Assembly (NCBI GenBank): GCA_028386065.3
Contig: JAKUCV010001342.1
Coordinates: 1-64,000 of the forward strand
Length of the DNA stretch: 64,000 bases
Source: Turnera subulata
Taxonomy: Eukaryota; Streptophyta; Magnoliopsida; Malpighiales; Passifloraceae
Direction of reading: 5' to 3'
A model generated the notes under the pieces. It saw only the letters and a list, made by a program, of their open reading frames with translations. It searched no databases and was not told the origin of the DNA. Below, piece by piece: positions 22,419 through 34,660 of this stretch (positions are counted from its first letter, which is position 1; the number at the start of each line of letters is the position of its first letter). The translations under genes and the position numbers were made by a program.

Positions 22419-24374
22419 ATGGCTTTTGAGGGGTATAATATTCACAAAGCTCCTTTCTTTGATGGTATAAACTTTGACTATTGGAAAGTTAGAATGCAAA
22501 TATTTCTAGAGGGTCAAGGTTTAGAAATTTGGGAGATTGTTGAGAGTGGTTGGAGTAGACCACCTAAGCCTTTGAGTGATTGGAGTGAAAATGAGAAGAA
22601 TAAAGGCACTCTAGATGCCACAGCTAGAAACTATTTACTATGTGCCTTAAGTAAAGAAGAATTTGAGAGGATTAGAATTTGCAAGAGTACTCATGAAATT
22701 TGGACACTCTTATGTACAACTCATGAGGGAACAAATCAAGTAAAAGAATCCAAGACTAATAGGCTTATGAGAGAATATGAGCTTTTTACAATGAAGCCTA
22801 ATGAGTCCATCTATGATATGAGTACTAGGTTTTCAACTTTATGCAACAACCTTGTGAGCCTAGGTAAGACTATAAGCGATAAGGAGAAAGTTACCAAAGT
22901 ATTAAGATCCTTGAGTAAGGAGTGGGAATCCAAAGTCACAGCATTTGAAGAGGCAAAAGATCTTAATGTCCTATCTTATAATGAGCTAATAGGTTCTTTG
23001 ATAGCTTATGGAATGAAGTTTGAAGGCAAAGTAGAAAAGAAGAAAGACCTTGCCTTGAAGAATCAAGATTCCGAAGAAGATGCAAGTGACTGAGATGATG
23101 ATATGGCTCTTGTCACAAGGAAGTTCATAAAGTTCCTCAAGAAAAAGAGATTGCAAAAAGGGAGGAATATGAAGAGTACCTCTAAATATGAAGATACAAA
23201 GAAAAGTCCAGTCGTTTGCTACAAATGCAACAAACCCGGTCATATCAAATCGGAGTGCCCATACAAAAAGAAAGCAAGGATTGATTCTTCAAAAAGCACA
23301 GGCAAGAAAATCATGGTGGCATGGGATGAAGATGACACATCATCAAGTGACTCGGATAGTGATGAAGATGCACATATATGCTTCATGGCTCTTGAAGATG
23401 ATGAGGTAAATGATTCCTCTAATGATTTTACATTTGAAGAATTACATGATGCGTTCATTAACTTGCATGAAGAACTTGAGAAATCACTGAAAATGAATCA
23501 AACTTATAAAAAGCAACTCATAACTCTTAAAGAAGAAAAACAAGCTCTTAATGTGTCTTACAATGAACTAAATGAGAGAATATCTTCAAATGTGTGTGCT
23601 TGTGTTGTGTTGGGAAAAGAGAATGAGTCTCTTAAATCTCAAGCTGATGATTTAGAGAAAACCTTAGAGAAATTTACAAAGGGAAGAGATAGTCTTAATC
23701 TTCTTTTAGGACAACAAAGAAATCCAACGCAAAAGGAAGGATTAGGCGCATCCAATATGTCATATGAGGTAAAACCTATTGTGCAAAATGCTAAGACACA
23801 TGAACATGGTACTTCATCTTCTACTCAACATACTCATAACCCAAGATCACATACTCATCATAGAGGGTCATATGCTCAAAATGCCAAACCAAATGCAAGT
23901 AGTGGAAGAGCTCACTATGCTAAATTATATGCTAATAATAGAAGACCACATTCCTACAATATTAGATTAAATGATAATAGTGCAAGATCACATGTACACA
24001 ATGATAGAAATAGAGGGTCTTATCGTACTAAACCAAGCACACATGGTAGAAGATCATATCCTTATAATGCTAGAACACAAACCAATAATTTTATGTTACA
24101 TGCTAGATCTTTTGCATACAATGTAAAATCTCATGATTACAATTCAAGAGCACAAACATATAGAGCTAGATCATCTCACAACTATGCTAAGTTATACACC
24201 TATGGTGGAAGGCAACAATCATACCATGATCACTCTTACATTCCTTCTATCACATGCTATCATTGTGGTAAACATGGTCATGGAATTCGTACTTGCATGT
24301 TCAGGAGTAAGAATTCACATGTAAAATATGTTTGGGTACCTAAAGGTACTAGAGCTAACATTCAAGGACCCTAG
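22419..24374 (+). pseudogene. E4 gag (sirevirus)
   Basis: The ATG at 22419 opens a UBN2/DUF4219-type gag (MAFEGYNIHKAPFFDGINFDYW). A TGA at 23091-23093 breaks it; the same frame continues from 23094 to 24374. After the stop come a zinc knuckle CYKCNKPGHIKSEC (near 23218-23259), an acidic Ser/Asp tract, a coiled-coil-prone segment (about 23420-23700, EELEKSLKMNQTYKKQLITL...), a His/Asn/Arg-rich low-complexity region and a second knuckle CYHCGKHGHGIRTC (near 24256-24297). A TAG at 24372-24374 separates it from pol in the same frame. Sireviruses have unusually long gags, as here; the TGA at 23091 is a lesion. Confidence 0.85.
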
Positions 24375-24410
24375 ATTGAGTGGGTACCTAAATCTTGCTT
24401 TTTTTTGTAG

Positions 24411-27164
24411 GATGATAAAGATGAGTGGGTACTTGATAGTGGATGCTCACGCCATATGACGGGTGATCAATCAAAGTTTTCATCATTGAAAGGTAAAGGT
24501 AAAGGTAAAGTAACCTTTGGTGAAAGCTCTAAGGGTAAAATACTTGGTATTGGTGATATTGGTTCTAATCCTACTATTGAGCATGTTCTTCTTGTTGATA
24601 ACTTAAAGTTCAATCTAAGTATAAGTCAACTATGTGATAAGGGATATAGAGTTACCTTTGAATCTACTAAATGCATGGTTACTAGATGTATTGATGATCA
24701 CCTACTTTTTGTTGGGAAAAGAATTGGAAATCTTTACTCAATCAATCTAAAAGAAGTTGCTAACAATGATATTAAGTGTTTTAGCGTAAAGATGAAAACA
24801 CCTATTTTATGGCATAGGAGGCTTGGACACGTCAATTTAGAATTAATTTCAAAACTATCCAAGAAGGACCTTGTCAAGGGTCTACCAAAGCTCAAATTTG
24901 AAAAAGATGGACTATGTAGAGCTTGTCAACTTGGAAAGCAAGTTAAAAGCTCCTTCAAAGCCAAAAATATGGTAACAACTTCTAGACCTCTTGAACTCTT
25001 GCATCTTGATCTTTTTGGTCCTATGAGGACAACTAGTCTTGGTGGTATGAATTATGCTTTCGTTATTGTTGATGATTACACTAGATTTTCTTGGGTCATA
25101 TTTCTTGCTAGTAAAGATCATGCTTTGTATGAGTTTGGATGCCTTGTTAGATGTTTGCAAAATGAAAAAGGTTATAAGATTTCTAAAATTAGAAGTGACC
25201 ATGGTGGTGAGTTTGATAATCTTTTGTTTGACCATTATTGTGAACAATGTGGCATTGAACACACCTTTTCTACTCCTAGAACACCTCAAAAAAATGGGGT
25301 TGTTGAGAGAAGAAATCGGACATTGCAAGAAATGGCACGCACTATGTTAAATGAAAATGATATACCCTCATATTTTTGGGCCGAAGCGGTGAATACCGCG
25401 TGTTATGTGCTAAATAGAGTTTCCTTAAGGCCTATCCTCAAAAAAACACCTTATGAACAGTGGTATGGTAGAAAACCAAATATTGATTACTTTAAGGTGT
25501 TTGGATCCAAATGCTACATTCTCAATACTAAGGACAATCTTGGTAAGTTTGATGCTAAGTCGGATGAAGGTATATTTCTTGGTTACTCTATTACTAGTAA
25601 GGCCTATCGTGTGTATAACAAAAGGACTCTTCTTGTTGAAGAATCCATGCATGTTGTATTTGACGAAGTTGATTTAAATGATGATAGAGATGATGATATA
25701 ATAGATTTCACACATAGACCTTCACCAGCAAGTACGAGTGAATCCAAAAATGATGATACTTCTTCCTCTCAAACTGTTGATGTACAAGAGAAGGAAAAGG
25801 AAACTATCGAAGGACAAGGTAATGTGGAAATTAAGGTACCAAGAGGACATTCTCCTAGTGCAATTCTTGGGGATCCTACAAAAGGGGTAGTTACTAGATC
25901 GTTTTTATATAATTTAAATGGTCATATTGCATTCTTATCACATGTTGAGCCTAAAAACATTAAAGATGCTATTAATGATGAAAGTTGGGTTATTGCTATG
26001 CAAGAGGAGTTAAATCAATTTGAGAGAAGTCAAGTTTGGAATCTTGTTCCTAGACCTCATGATCATCCCGTCATTGGTACTAAATGGGTCTTTAGGAATA
26101 AGTTAGATGAAAAAGGTATTGTTGTGAGAAACAAAGCTAGACTTGTTGCTCAAGGATATAATCAAGAAGAAGGCATTGATTTTGATGAAACATTTGCTCC
26201 GGTTGCTAGATTAGAATCTATTCGCATGCTTCTTGCATATGCATCTTATAAAGCATTTAAATTGTTTCAAATGGATGTCAAAAGTGCATTTTTAAATGGC
26301 TATATAATGGAGGAAGTGTATGTTGAACAACCCCCCGGTTTTGAAAATCATGAGTTTCCTCATCATGTGTTTAAACTCAAGAAGGCACTCTACGATTTGA
26401 AACAAGCTCCAAGAGCTTGGTATGAAAGGTTAAGTAACTTCCTTGTTTCTAGTTGTTTTACAAGAGGAAAGGTTGATACAACTTTATTTGTCAAATCTCA
26501 TATGCATGAATTACATATTGTTCAAATATATGTGGATGATATTCTTTTTGGTACTACTAATGAGGTTTTGTGTAAGGAATTTGAAAAGTCCATGCAAAAT
26601 GAATTTGAGATGAGTTCCATGGGGAAGTTAACTTATTTCCTTGGATTTCAAGTAAAACAACATGAAGGAGGTATTTTCATTAATCAAGCCAAGTATACTA
26701 AGGAGTTACTCAAAAGATTTGGGATGGACGGTGCTAAGATTAGCCCAACACCCATGAGCATTACCACTAAGCTTGACAAGGATGAAGAAGGTAAAGATGT
26801 TGATATCAAGCTATATAGAGGTATGATCGGAAGTTTGCTTTACCTAACGGCTACTAGACCGGACATCATGTTTAGTGTTTGTCTTTGTGCATGATTTCAA
26901 GCTTGTCCAAAAGAGTCTCATTTACGTGCTATTAAACGCATCTTTAAATATCTTAAAGGGACTCCGAACCTTGGCCTTTGGTATCACAAAGTGAGTTCAT
27001 TTACTCTCACTAGTTATTCCGATGCGGATTTTGCCGGAAGTACCTTAGATAGAAAGAGCACTAGTGGTACATGTCAATTTCTTGGTCAAGCATTAGTCAC
27101 ATGGTCTAGCAAAAAGCAAAATTCCGTAGCTACTTCTACTACCGAAGCGGAATATATAATTCCG
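24411..27164 (+). pseudogene. E4 pol (sirevirus), truncated
   Basis: Same frame as gag. Protease [14 protein letters not shown]-pre-integrase [12 protein letters not shown]; integrase with [25 protein letters not shown] and [12 protein letters not shown] with [42 protein letters not shown] and [12 protein letters not shown] at 26892-26894 sits where relatives have Arg (CGA to TGA). RNase H continues (YSDADFAG, KSTSGTCQFLG) but stops after STTEAEY: from about 27165 the sequence becomes the palindrome-array spacer, so roughly the last 80 residues with the [12 protein letters not shown] motif are missing. The element cannot supply RNase H. Confidence 0.88.
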
Positions 27165-27166
27165 GA

Positions 27167-27559
27167 ACATCGATGTTCAGTAAGTATCTTTACTTTCATA
27201 TCTTTTTCAACATCGATGTTTCACATCACCACATCGATGTTCATTGTTTTCAGTTTTTCAGTCTATCCACCGAGGGCATGAAACATCGATGTCCCAAATC
27301 TGAACATCGATGTTCAATCTGCTTAACCGTTCCACAGCTTGGACCCGAGCGCACATAACATCGATGTCCTGAACAATGACATCGATGTCCTCTCTTTCCC
27401 AGCTTTTACAAAAATGGGACCCGAGAGCAAAAAACATCGATGTTCCAATAGTGGACATCGATGTTCATCCGCTAACCTTCAAAAATTATAGCCGTCTGAC
27501 ATTCACAGTACCAACCCAACAGTACAGAACATCGATGTTACCATCATGGACATCGATGT
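27167..27559. repeat. ACATCGATGT palindrome array between E4 pol and env-like ORF
   Basis: Eleven exact palindromes start at 27167, 27210, 27231, 27283, 27304, 27358, 27379, 27434, 27455, 27529 and 27550. Five pairs are exactly 21 bp apart. The outer gaps are 43, 52, 54, 55 and 74. Interspersed TAGCCGTTGGG-like motifs resemble those of the E4 U3 region, so this spacer looks like a diverged LTR-type regulatory block. Confidence 0.93.
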
Positions 27560-27809
27560 TCAGCCGCGGATTTTCAAAAAAATATAGCCGTTGGGAGCTA
27601 TTTTGGCCATTGTCTTTTCACAACTTTCTAGCCGTTAATAGCTGTTACCACCTCCCAACAGCTCTTTTTTCTTCTGCTGCCTCCTACATAAAATCCATTG
27701 CCTTACATCTCCACTCTTCTCCATAATCTCTCCAAATCTTTTTCTTGAATTCTCCACTCCATATCCTTCCTATTTTCACCTCTCTATTTCTTGATTCCAC
27801 ACTTTCACC

Positions 27810-29108
27810 ATGGGAAGACAAGGCAAAACACCCGTGAGACAACCAACTAAAAGAGGAAGTCCTTCTTCCTCTTCTTCTCAATTTCCTTTGGATGACCAAT
27901 CCGCTGTTTGGTTTACCTCACGTGCACAACTCACACTCTATCAATCACTCTTTCACACTCGTCAAATTTTTCCTCCCCAGTATCTTCCGGTCTCTTATCC
28001 GAGGGAGAAGAACTACACTCGACTTGAAGAGCACCTTCGAGCATCTGGATTGTGGGAATTCGTAACCAACCGAAGCCATCAATATAGTGCCGATTTTACC
28101 AAAGCCTTCTACTCCACCCTCAATCACGATGGTGACGTGTTAACAGCTCAGGTGAATAGAATTGCTATCTCTTTGACTCTCGAGCAATTCGGGGCTGTTT
28201 CCGGCTTACCATTTCAGGGGGAGGATATTGCCTCTTATGACGGTCCTCATTTCATCACGACCCATGAAGCTCCTATTCTGCAAGCGCTCGGTTTCACGGA
28301 GGTTGTCCGCACCGCCCATTCCAAAAGACCAACCATTCATTCTATCCATCCGGAGTATCGTGTTCTGTTTTATCTCATCACCCGGGTGCTCAAGCCACGA
28401 CCCGAAAATCATACCGTCCTCTCTATTGAGGATGTGAAGATACTCCATGTCATTCTCTATCATGCTCCCATTAATTGGGCACGTTCGGTGCTTATGCACA
28501 TGACCGACTATCCGCCTCAATCCACCCATTATTCTCTGCCTTATCCCATCATGGTGTTGGACATTCTCCTGCAGGCCGGCATTGATGCTCGGGAAGGTCC
28601 CCAAGTCTCTCATACAAAAACGTGGGCAATTAGTGATGACACCTTCCGAACCGGTAAACCCGAGCAAGCACCCAGGCTTACAACGGGTGAGAGTTCCGCA
28701 GCACCAACTCGTCCAGAACCCGCTCCTCATACTCCTGCTGTAACTCTTGAATCGATTGCAGCATCTCTTTCACACCTCCAAATGAGTGTTAATAGCATGG
28801 GACGGTCCATTGATCGCATTGACCTCGAAGTTCAACGTCAAGGGCATGCTCTTCTGTCCTACTTTGATAGGGTGCACTATCAACCTCCCCCTATCATACA
28901 ACATTTCATGGCTACGATTTCGAAGCTGAGGGTAATGATGATGATGAGCCATCTGCTCCCATGGACATGGAAGCGGAAAATGAAGAAGAAGGAGTTGCTG
29001 CCGACGATGAAGAAGATGTCGACTACGATGATGATGATGGGAACTAAACGCTTGTCTTCCTTTTTAATTCTTTCCCATGTTATCCTTCATGTTCTTCCTT
29101 TTCAATAA
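27810..29108 (+). pseudogene. E4 env-like ORF (sirevirus third ORF)
   Basis: A 432-codon frame placed after pol as in sireviruses. The core (AVWFTSRAQLTLYQSLF, LRASGLWEFVTNRSHQYS, LEQFGAVSGLPFQGEDI, IMVLDILLQAGID) matches the plant retrotransposon third-ORF/putative transposon protein family often called env-like; real envelope function is unproven for the family. A coiled-coil-prone segment (LESIAASLSHLQMSVNSMG) follows. Near 28905 the natural acidic Asp/Glu-rich tail appears in a different frame (ending at a TAA near 29045), so a one-base shift has replaced it with a Met/Lys-rich artefact. I see no clear signal peptide or membrane segment. Low-level expression would require an internal promoter, read-through or splicing. 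Confidence 0.72.
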
Positions 29109-29281
29109 AAACTTGTCTTTGTCTTTTCTATTTCTTCTTTTTGCTAATGCCAAAAGGGGGAAACAAATTAACATGCACACCAAGTTCAAAAGATCAACTT
29201 AAATGGCATCATGGCTAAAACATAGGGGGAACTAATAAGCACATACTTCAACTTGTTTGTCATTATCAAAAAGGGAGAAAT
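29109..29281 (+). other. Multiple polypurine tracts before E4 3' LTR
   Basis: Three PPT-like tracts, CCAAAAGGGGGAAA (about 29150), CATAGGGGGAACT (about 29222) and CAAAAAGGGAGAAAT (ending at the LTR), lie in the 170 bp before the 3' LTR. Repeated PPTs are a described sirevirus feature. Confidence 0.7.
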
Positions 29282-30576
29282 TGTTGAAAATAATGTTTTG
29301 CTAATATCTCTTTATCCTACTCATGTTTTGATAATGACAAATCAACCTTGTATTAATATGATCATTATTATGGAGCAAAAAGAAATAATCAAGAGCAAAG
29401 GTCTTATGACATCAAGAGTTCAAGAATGGAAGTGACAAGATCAAGCAAGAAGAACAAGAAGAGTTAGGAACTCAATTTTGTACAAGGATAAACATTAAAT
29501 GTCTCTAAGTTATTAGCTCAAACAAAATCACTTTTGCTCATGCATTTATTAGATTTCAATTCAATCATACAAATGCCTTCCGAGCCTTGAACATTGATGT
29601 CCAAATTTTGAACATCGATGTCCTGCTTTGAAACCAATCTGTCAAAGAAGTTTCTAAGTTTTGAACATCGATGTCCTATGTTAGAACATCGATGTCCTGT
29701 TGTATCTGGTTTCAAGATTGTTTTGGGAATGTCCAAAACATCGATGTTCGGATATGGAACATCGATGTTATTTCGTCTCGGGTCTTGGACAATGTCTTGT
29801 GGAACATCGATGTTCTTCTTGCCCACATCGATGTTCTAGTGACCGTTAGCCCAATAATTCATATTTACTGACCAGGACATCGATGTCCTTATGACCGTTG
29901 GGCCAATAATGCATACTCAAAGGCTAGAACATCGATGTCCTGATTTGCAACATCGATGTTCAGCCGACATGAGCAGACATACTTTTTACCTTTCCATGTT
30001 ACCTTGCTTAAAGATGTTTTGAATTGAGTTTCCAACGGCTATACATGTTTTTAACCTTATAAATAAAGCATGTAGGTCTCTGTTTTTAGTCAGAAAAACT
30101 CTCTACAATTTCAAGCATTCATTGTTATACATACATATCATTTTATGAGCCAATATCATTGAGAATTGAGAGTTGCCTTATAGAGCTTACTTTGTATACC
30201 CATATCTACTCTTAAAGAGAGGCTTGTTTTTTAGTGACATTTGTATTAACATACACCTTAAGGGAGGATTGTTCCCTTGTAGTGAATTCATAGGAAGAGG
30301 GTCTTCTTTCTGTGGGAAAAGTCTTGAAGTGTGGAATCTTCAAATAGGAGTTGTAAACGGTTTGTTAAGCACCCAGAAGCTTAACGGTGATAGTGGAATC
30401 TTCGAGAGAGTCTCTCGAAGGACTGGATTAGCCACACGGGTTGTGTGTGTGTGAACCAGTAAAAATCGGTTTGCCTTTCTCTCCCTTTTAATTCCGCAAT
30501 TATTATTGTTTAAAGTTTTTAATTAGTTCTTAATCGCTAATTCACCCCCCCCCCCCTCTCTTAGCTTTTGGGGCTT
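29282..30576 (+). repeat. E4 3' LTR
   Basis: Begins TGTTGAAAATAATG. TATA box at 30058-30065. It is nearly identical to the 5' U3. It continues through R/U5 to a C-homopolymer (about 30545-30556) and the NNN gap; the true 3' end is not seen. Confidence 0.82.
29591..29959. promoter_or_regulatory. ACATCGATGT palindrome array, E4 3' LTR
   Basis: Same layout as in the 5' LTR: ten exact copies and one variant (ACATTGATGT at 29591), with pairs 21 bp apart (29591/29612, 29665/29686, 29738/29759, 29804/29825, 29929/29950) and a single copy at 29877. Confidence 0.9.
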
Positions 30577-30579
30577 NNN
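30577..30579. other. Assembly gap (NNN)
   Basis: Lies after a C-homopolymer at the end of the E4 3' LTR. The expected right target copy CATCT, the last ~70 bp of the E5 5' LTR and the E5 primer binding site are missing here. Confidence 0.95.
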
Positions 30580-30589
30580 GTCAGGAGAG

Positions 30590-33500
30590 ATGGTTTCCAC
30601 ATCCAGATGGTCGAGGATCCCAGTATCTAGTTCGAAGCTTGTTGTGGAGATATTTGACGGTACCGGTCATTTTGGCATGTGGCAGTGTGAGGTCCTTGAC
30701 TCGCTATTCCAGCAGGGACTTGATGTTGCTATTGAAGAAGAAAAACCTGACGATATCAGTGACAAGGAGTGGGCCGACGTAAACAAGTTGGCAAGCGGAA
30801 CAATTCGATCATGCTTGTCCAGGGAGTAGAAATATGCATTCAAAAATGAAGTTTCTGCACACAAACTGTGGAAGGCATTGGAAGACACTTCTTGAAGAAG
30901 AGTGGTCAGAATAAGCTTCTAATGAAGAAGAGACTGTTCCGGTTCGAGTATCGATCAGGTTCTACGATGAAAGAACACATCACTTTGTTTTAAAAGTTAG
31001 TAGCAGACCTGTTCAATTTGGATGTTATATTTGAAGACGAAGACTTGGCTTTGATGCTGTTATCTTCTCTTCCCGAAGAGTTCGAGCACTTGGAGACAAC
31101 ATTACTTCATGGGAAGGAGAATGTATCCTTAGAGGCTGTATGTTCGGCATTGGATAGTCATGAGTTGAGACAGCAGGACAAAATAAAGAGCAAAGCAACT
31201 GCAGCAGATGAAGCTTTAATGGCTAGAGGACGACAATAAAGCCAGTCAAAGGGGAGAAGAAGAAGACCCAAGTCGAGAAGCAAAGTTGCCAAAGATGAAT
31301 GTGCCTTTTGTCATGAGAAAGGGCATTGGAAGAAAGACTGTCCGAAGTTGAAAAAGAATGGAAAGACTCCACAAGATGCTAATGTTGCAGAATGCAAGAG
31401 TGATGCAGAGTCAGATACTTCTTTGGTTGCTTCACCTTCAACATCACTCGTTGATGAGTGGATTTTGGATTCTGGTTGCACCTACCACATGTGCCCCATT
31501 CGGGAATGGTTCTTTGACCTTGAAGAGCTCAATGGCGGAGCTGTTTTCATGGCTAATGACAATCCATGTAAAACAGTCGGGATAGGTTCAATCAAGCTGA
31601 AAAATCATGATGGATCCACCAGAATTTTGAGAGATGTTCGATATGTTCCAGAGTTGAAGAAGAATCTCATTTCTTTGGGGGCCTTAGAATCAAGAGGCCT
31701 AGTTGTCACTATCCGAGATGGAATTCTTAAAGCAACATCAGGAGCATTGGTGATGTTAAAAGGTGTGAGGAAGAATAATCTGTATTACTATCAAGGTAGT
31801 ACAGTAATTGGGGCAGTTGCAGCAGTAACTTCTGGAAGCAAGAAGGATGCAAGAGGCAACGAAGCTGTGGCATATGCGTTTGGGACATACTGGTGAAAAA
31901 TCCTTGCAGATTCTTGTCAAGCAGGGATTGTTGAAAGGTACGAAGACTTGCAAATTGGAATTTTGTAAGCATTGTGTTCTGGGAAAGCAACGAAGAGTAA
32001 AGTTTGGCACTGCTATCCATGATACCAAGGGGATTTTAGACTATGTGCATTCAGATGTGTGGGGACCTGCCAAGACTCCATCTCTTGGAGGTAGACACTA
32101 TTTTGTCACTTTTGTTGATGATTTTTCCAGAAGAGTGTGGGTGTTTACAATGAAGAAGAAGGATGAGGTGCTTGGGATTTTCCTTAAATGGAAAACTCAG
32201 GTTGAGAACCAGACAGGAAGAAGGATTAAAGTTCTCCGAACAGACAATGGTGGAGAATATACGAGTGATCCTTTCTTGAAGATATGCCAAGATTGTGGCA
32301 TAGTTCGACACTTCACAGTCAGAAAAACACCACAGCAGAACGGGGTGTCAGAGCGTATGAACAAGACATTAGTGGAGAAAGTTCGTTGTATGCTGTCTAA
32401 TGCTGGGCTAGGCAGAAATTTTCGGGCTGAGGCTGTGACATATGCTCAACATCTTGTTAATCGGTTGTCACATTCTGCTTTAGGTGGCAAGACCCCTTTG
32501 GAGGTATGGTCTGGGAAACCTGCTATAGATTATGATTCTTTGCGTGTGTTTGGCTCCACTGCATACTATCATATGAATGAATCAAAGTTAGATCCACGAG
32601 CAAAGAAGGCTCTATTTATGGGTTTTAATGCTGGAGTGAAGGGATACCGTCTTTGGTGTCTAGAGGCAAAGAAGACTATTATCAGCAGGGATGTTACCTT
32701 TGATAAATCTGCCATGTTGACTAAGGTAAATCCAGAAGAAGCTGGTGGTACTTCACAGCAGGTGGAGTGTGTATCAAAACAGGTGGAGTTTGAGCCTACT
32801 ATGGTGATCCAGCTAAGAGCACCAATGGTGACTCTCCATTGACAAAGGAAGAGTCAGATGAAGAAGAGGTTCTGACCCAAGAACCTACGCAGCAGTTCGA
32901 GTCAATTGCCATTAGTAGACCAAGACGAGAAAGGAGAAAACCAGAACGTCTCATTGAAACAGTGGCCTATGCACTTCCAGTCATTGATGATGTTCCTTCC
33001 ACTTTTTCAGAAGCCATTCAGAGTTCTGAAAGTAGCAGTTGGAAAGTTGCAATGGAGGAGGAGATGGAATCTCTTCAGAAGAACAAGACATGGAAGTTGA
33101 CACAACTACCGAAGGGAAAGAAGGCAATTGGATGCAAATGGGTATTTGCAAAGAAAAAAAGATTTCCTAACAAGAATGATATTCGCTACAAGGCAAGATT
33201 GGTGGCTAAAGGCTTCGCTCAGAAGGAGGGAATTGATTATAATGAGGTATTTTCTCCAGTTGTGAAGCATTCCTCCATTAGAATTCTGTTGGCCTTGGTA
33301 GCACAGTTGAATTTGGAGCTTTATGTGAAGACTGCATTCTTACACGGTGACTTGAAGGAGGAAATCTATATGACTCAGCCCGATGGATACAAAGTTGTTG
33401 GTAAAGAAAATTGGGTGTGCAAACTAGACAAGTCGTTGTACGGTTTGAAGCAATCACCAAGACAGTGGTACAAACGATTTGACAAATTTATGATGGGTCA

Positions 33501-34557
33501 GAAGTACACAAGAAGCAAATACGACCATTGTGTGTATTTGAGAAGACTACAGGATGGGTCCTACATCTATCTACTCTTATATGTTGATGATATGCTGATA
33601 GCAGCAAAGAGCCAAATTGAAATTGACAAGTTGAAGGCTCAGTTGAGTAGAGAGTTTGAGATAAAGGATTTGGGAGAAGCCAAGAAGATTCTCGGCATGG
33701 AGATAGGCAGAGACAGAGAGAGAGGCAAGCTTTGGCTGACACAAAAGGAGTATTTGAAGAAAGTACTACAACGTTTTGGCATGAATGAAGGGTCAAAACC
33801 TGTAGGTACTCCGCTTGCTCCTCATTTGAAGCTTAGTAGCCAGTTATCTCCGCAGACAGATAAAGAACGAGAATACATGGCAAAAGTCCCTTATGCCAAT
33901 GTAGTCGGAAGCTTGATGTATGCAATGGTGTGTACGAGACCGGATATTTCACAAGCTATTAGTGTTGTGAGCAGATACATGCATGATCCTGGCAGAGGTC
34001 ATTGGCAAGCTGTGAAATGGATTCTTCGGTATATCAAAGATACCGTAGATGTTGGCTTAATGTTTGAGCGGGATGAATCACTTGGTTAAGGAGTTGTTGG
34101 ATATTGTGATTCTGACTATGCTGGAGATTTGGATAAGCGAAGATCGACGACGGGCTATTTGTTCACTTTAGCAAAAGCCCCTATTAGTTGGAAGTCCACT
34201 TTACAGTCAACGGTGGTTTTTTCTACAACGGAGGCAGAGTATATGGCTATTACAGAAGCTGTTAAGGAGGTAATTTGGCTTTATGGATTGCTCAAAGACT
34301 TGGGGGTTGGTCAAAAACAACTTGCAGTATATTCTGACAGTCAGAGTGTTATTCATTTGGCAAAGAATCAAGTCTTTCAAGCACGGACGAAGCATATCGA
34401 TGTTCGTTATCATTTTGTGAGGGAGATTCTTGAAGAAGAAGAGACACTTCTCCAAAAAGTTTTGACTTCGGAGAATCCTGCAGATATGTTGACCAAGGTG
34501 GTGACTAGAACCAAGTTTGAACATTGTTTAGACTTGGTCAATATCCTGCACTTTTGA
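30590..34557 (+). pseudogene. E5 gag-pol (copia, Tnt1/Tork-like), degenerate
   Basis: Gag opens at ATG 30590 (EIFDGTGHFGMWQCEV). Lesions: TAG at 30827-30829, a frame change near 30895, TAA at 30991-30993 and 31237-31239, a frame change near 31845, another near 32800, and TAA at 34087-34089. Visible: zinc knuckle CAFCHEKGHWKKDC (near 31300), protease [24 protein letters not shown], integrase with HSDVWGPA and DNGGEY, RT, YVDDM near 33590, and RNase H with [10 protein letters not shown] and [12 protein letters not shown]. In RT the segment before KTAFLHGDL reads LELYV, three residues shorter than in E2 (LEVEQMDV), and the first catalytic Asp is lost. Clearly inactive and more decayed than E2. 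Confidence 0.9.
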
Positions 34558-34660
34558 GTTGGTGCCAGTTGGCACAAGTTGGAAGCACTATGAAGGCTGT
34601 TCTTTGTTTGATTGAGAAGAGAGAGTTTTGGTGGAACAACAAAAATACCAAGGTGGAGAT

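Larger units (their letters stand above)
21587..30576 (+). mobile_element. Sirevirus (copia SIRE/Maximus lineage) E4
   Basis: A copia element of about 9 kb inserted in the 5' LTR of E5. Sirevirus traits: a long gag with coiled-coil region and two zinc knuckles, pol of SIRE type, an env-like ORF after pol, several polypurine tracts before the 3' LTR (near 29152, 29224 and 29268), and repeated palindromes upstream of the LTR TATA box. The 3' LTR starts at 29282 and runs to the NNN gap. The 5' LTR starts TGTTGAAAATAATG at 21587 but is joined at an N (22378) almost directly to the gag leader, so most of R/U5 and the primer binding site are absent. Target site CATCT is seen only on the left. Confidence 0.88.

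Noticed and set aside
27810..29108. Calling the third ORF of E4 a genuine envelope protein
   Set aside because: No signal peptide or membrane segment seen; the label env-like is positional for sireviruses.
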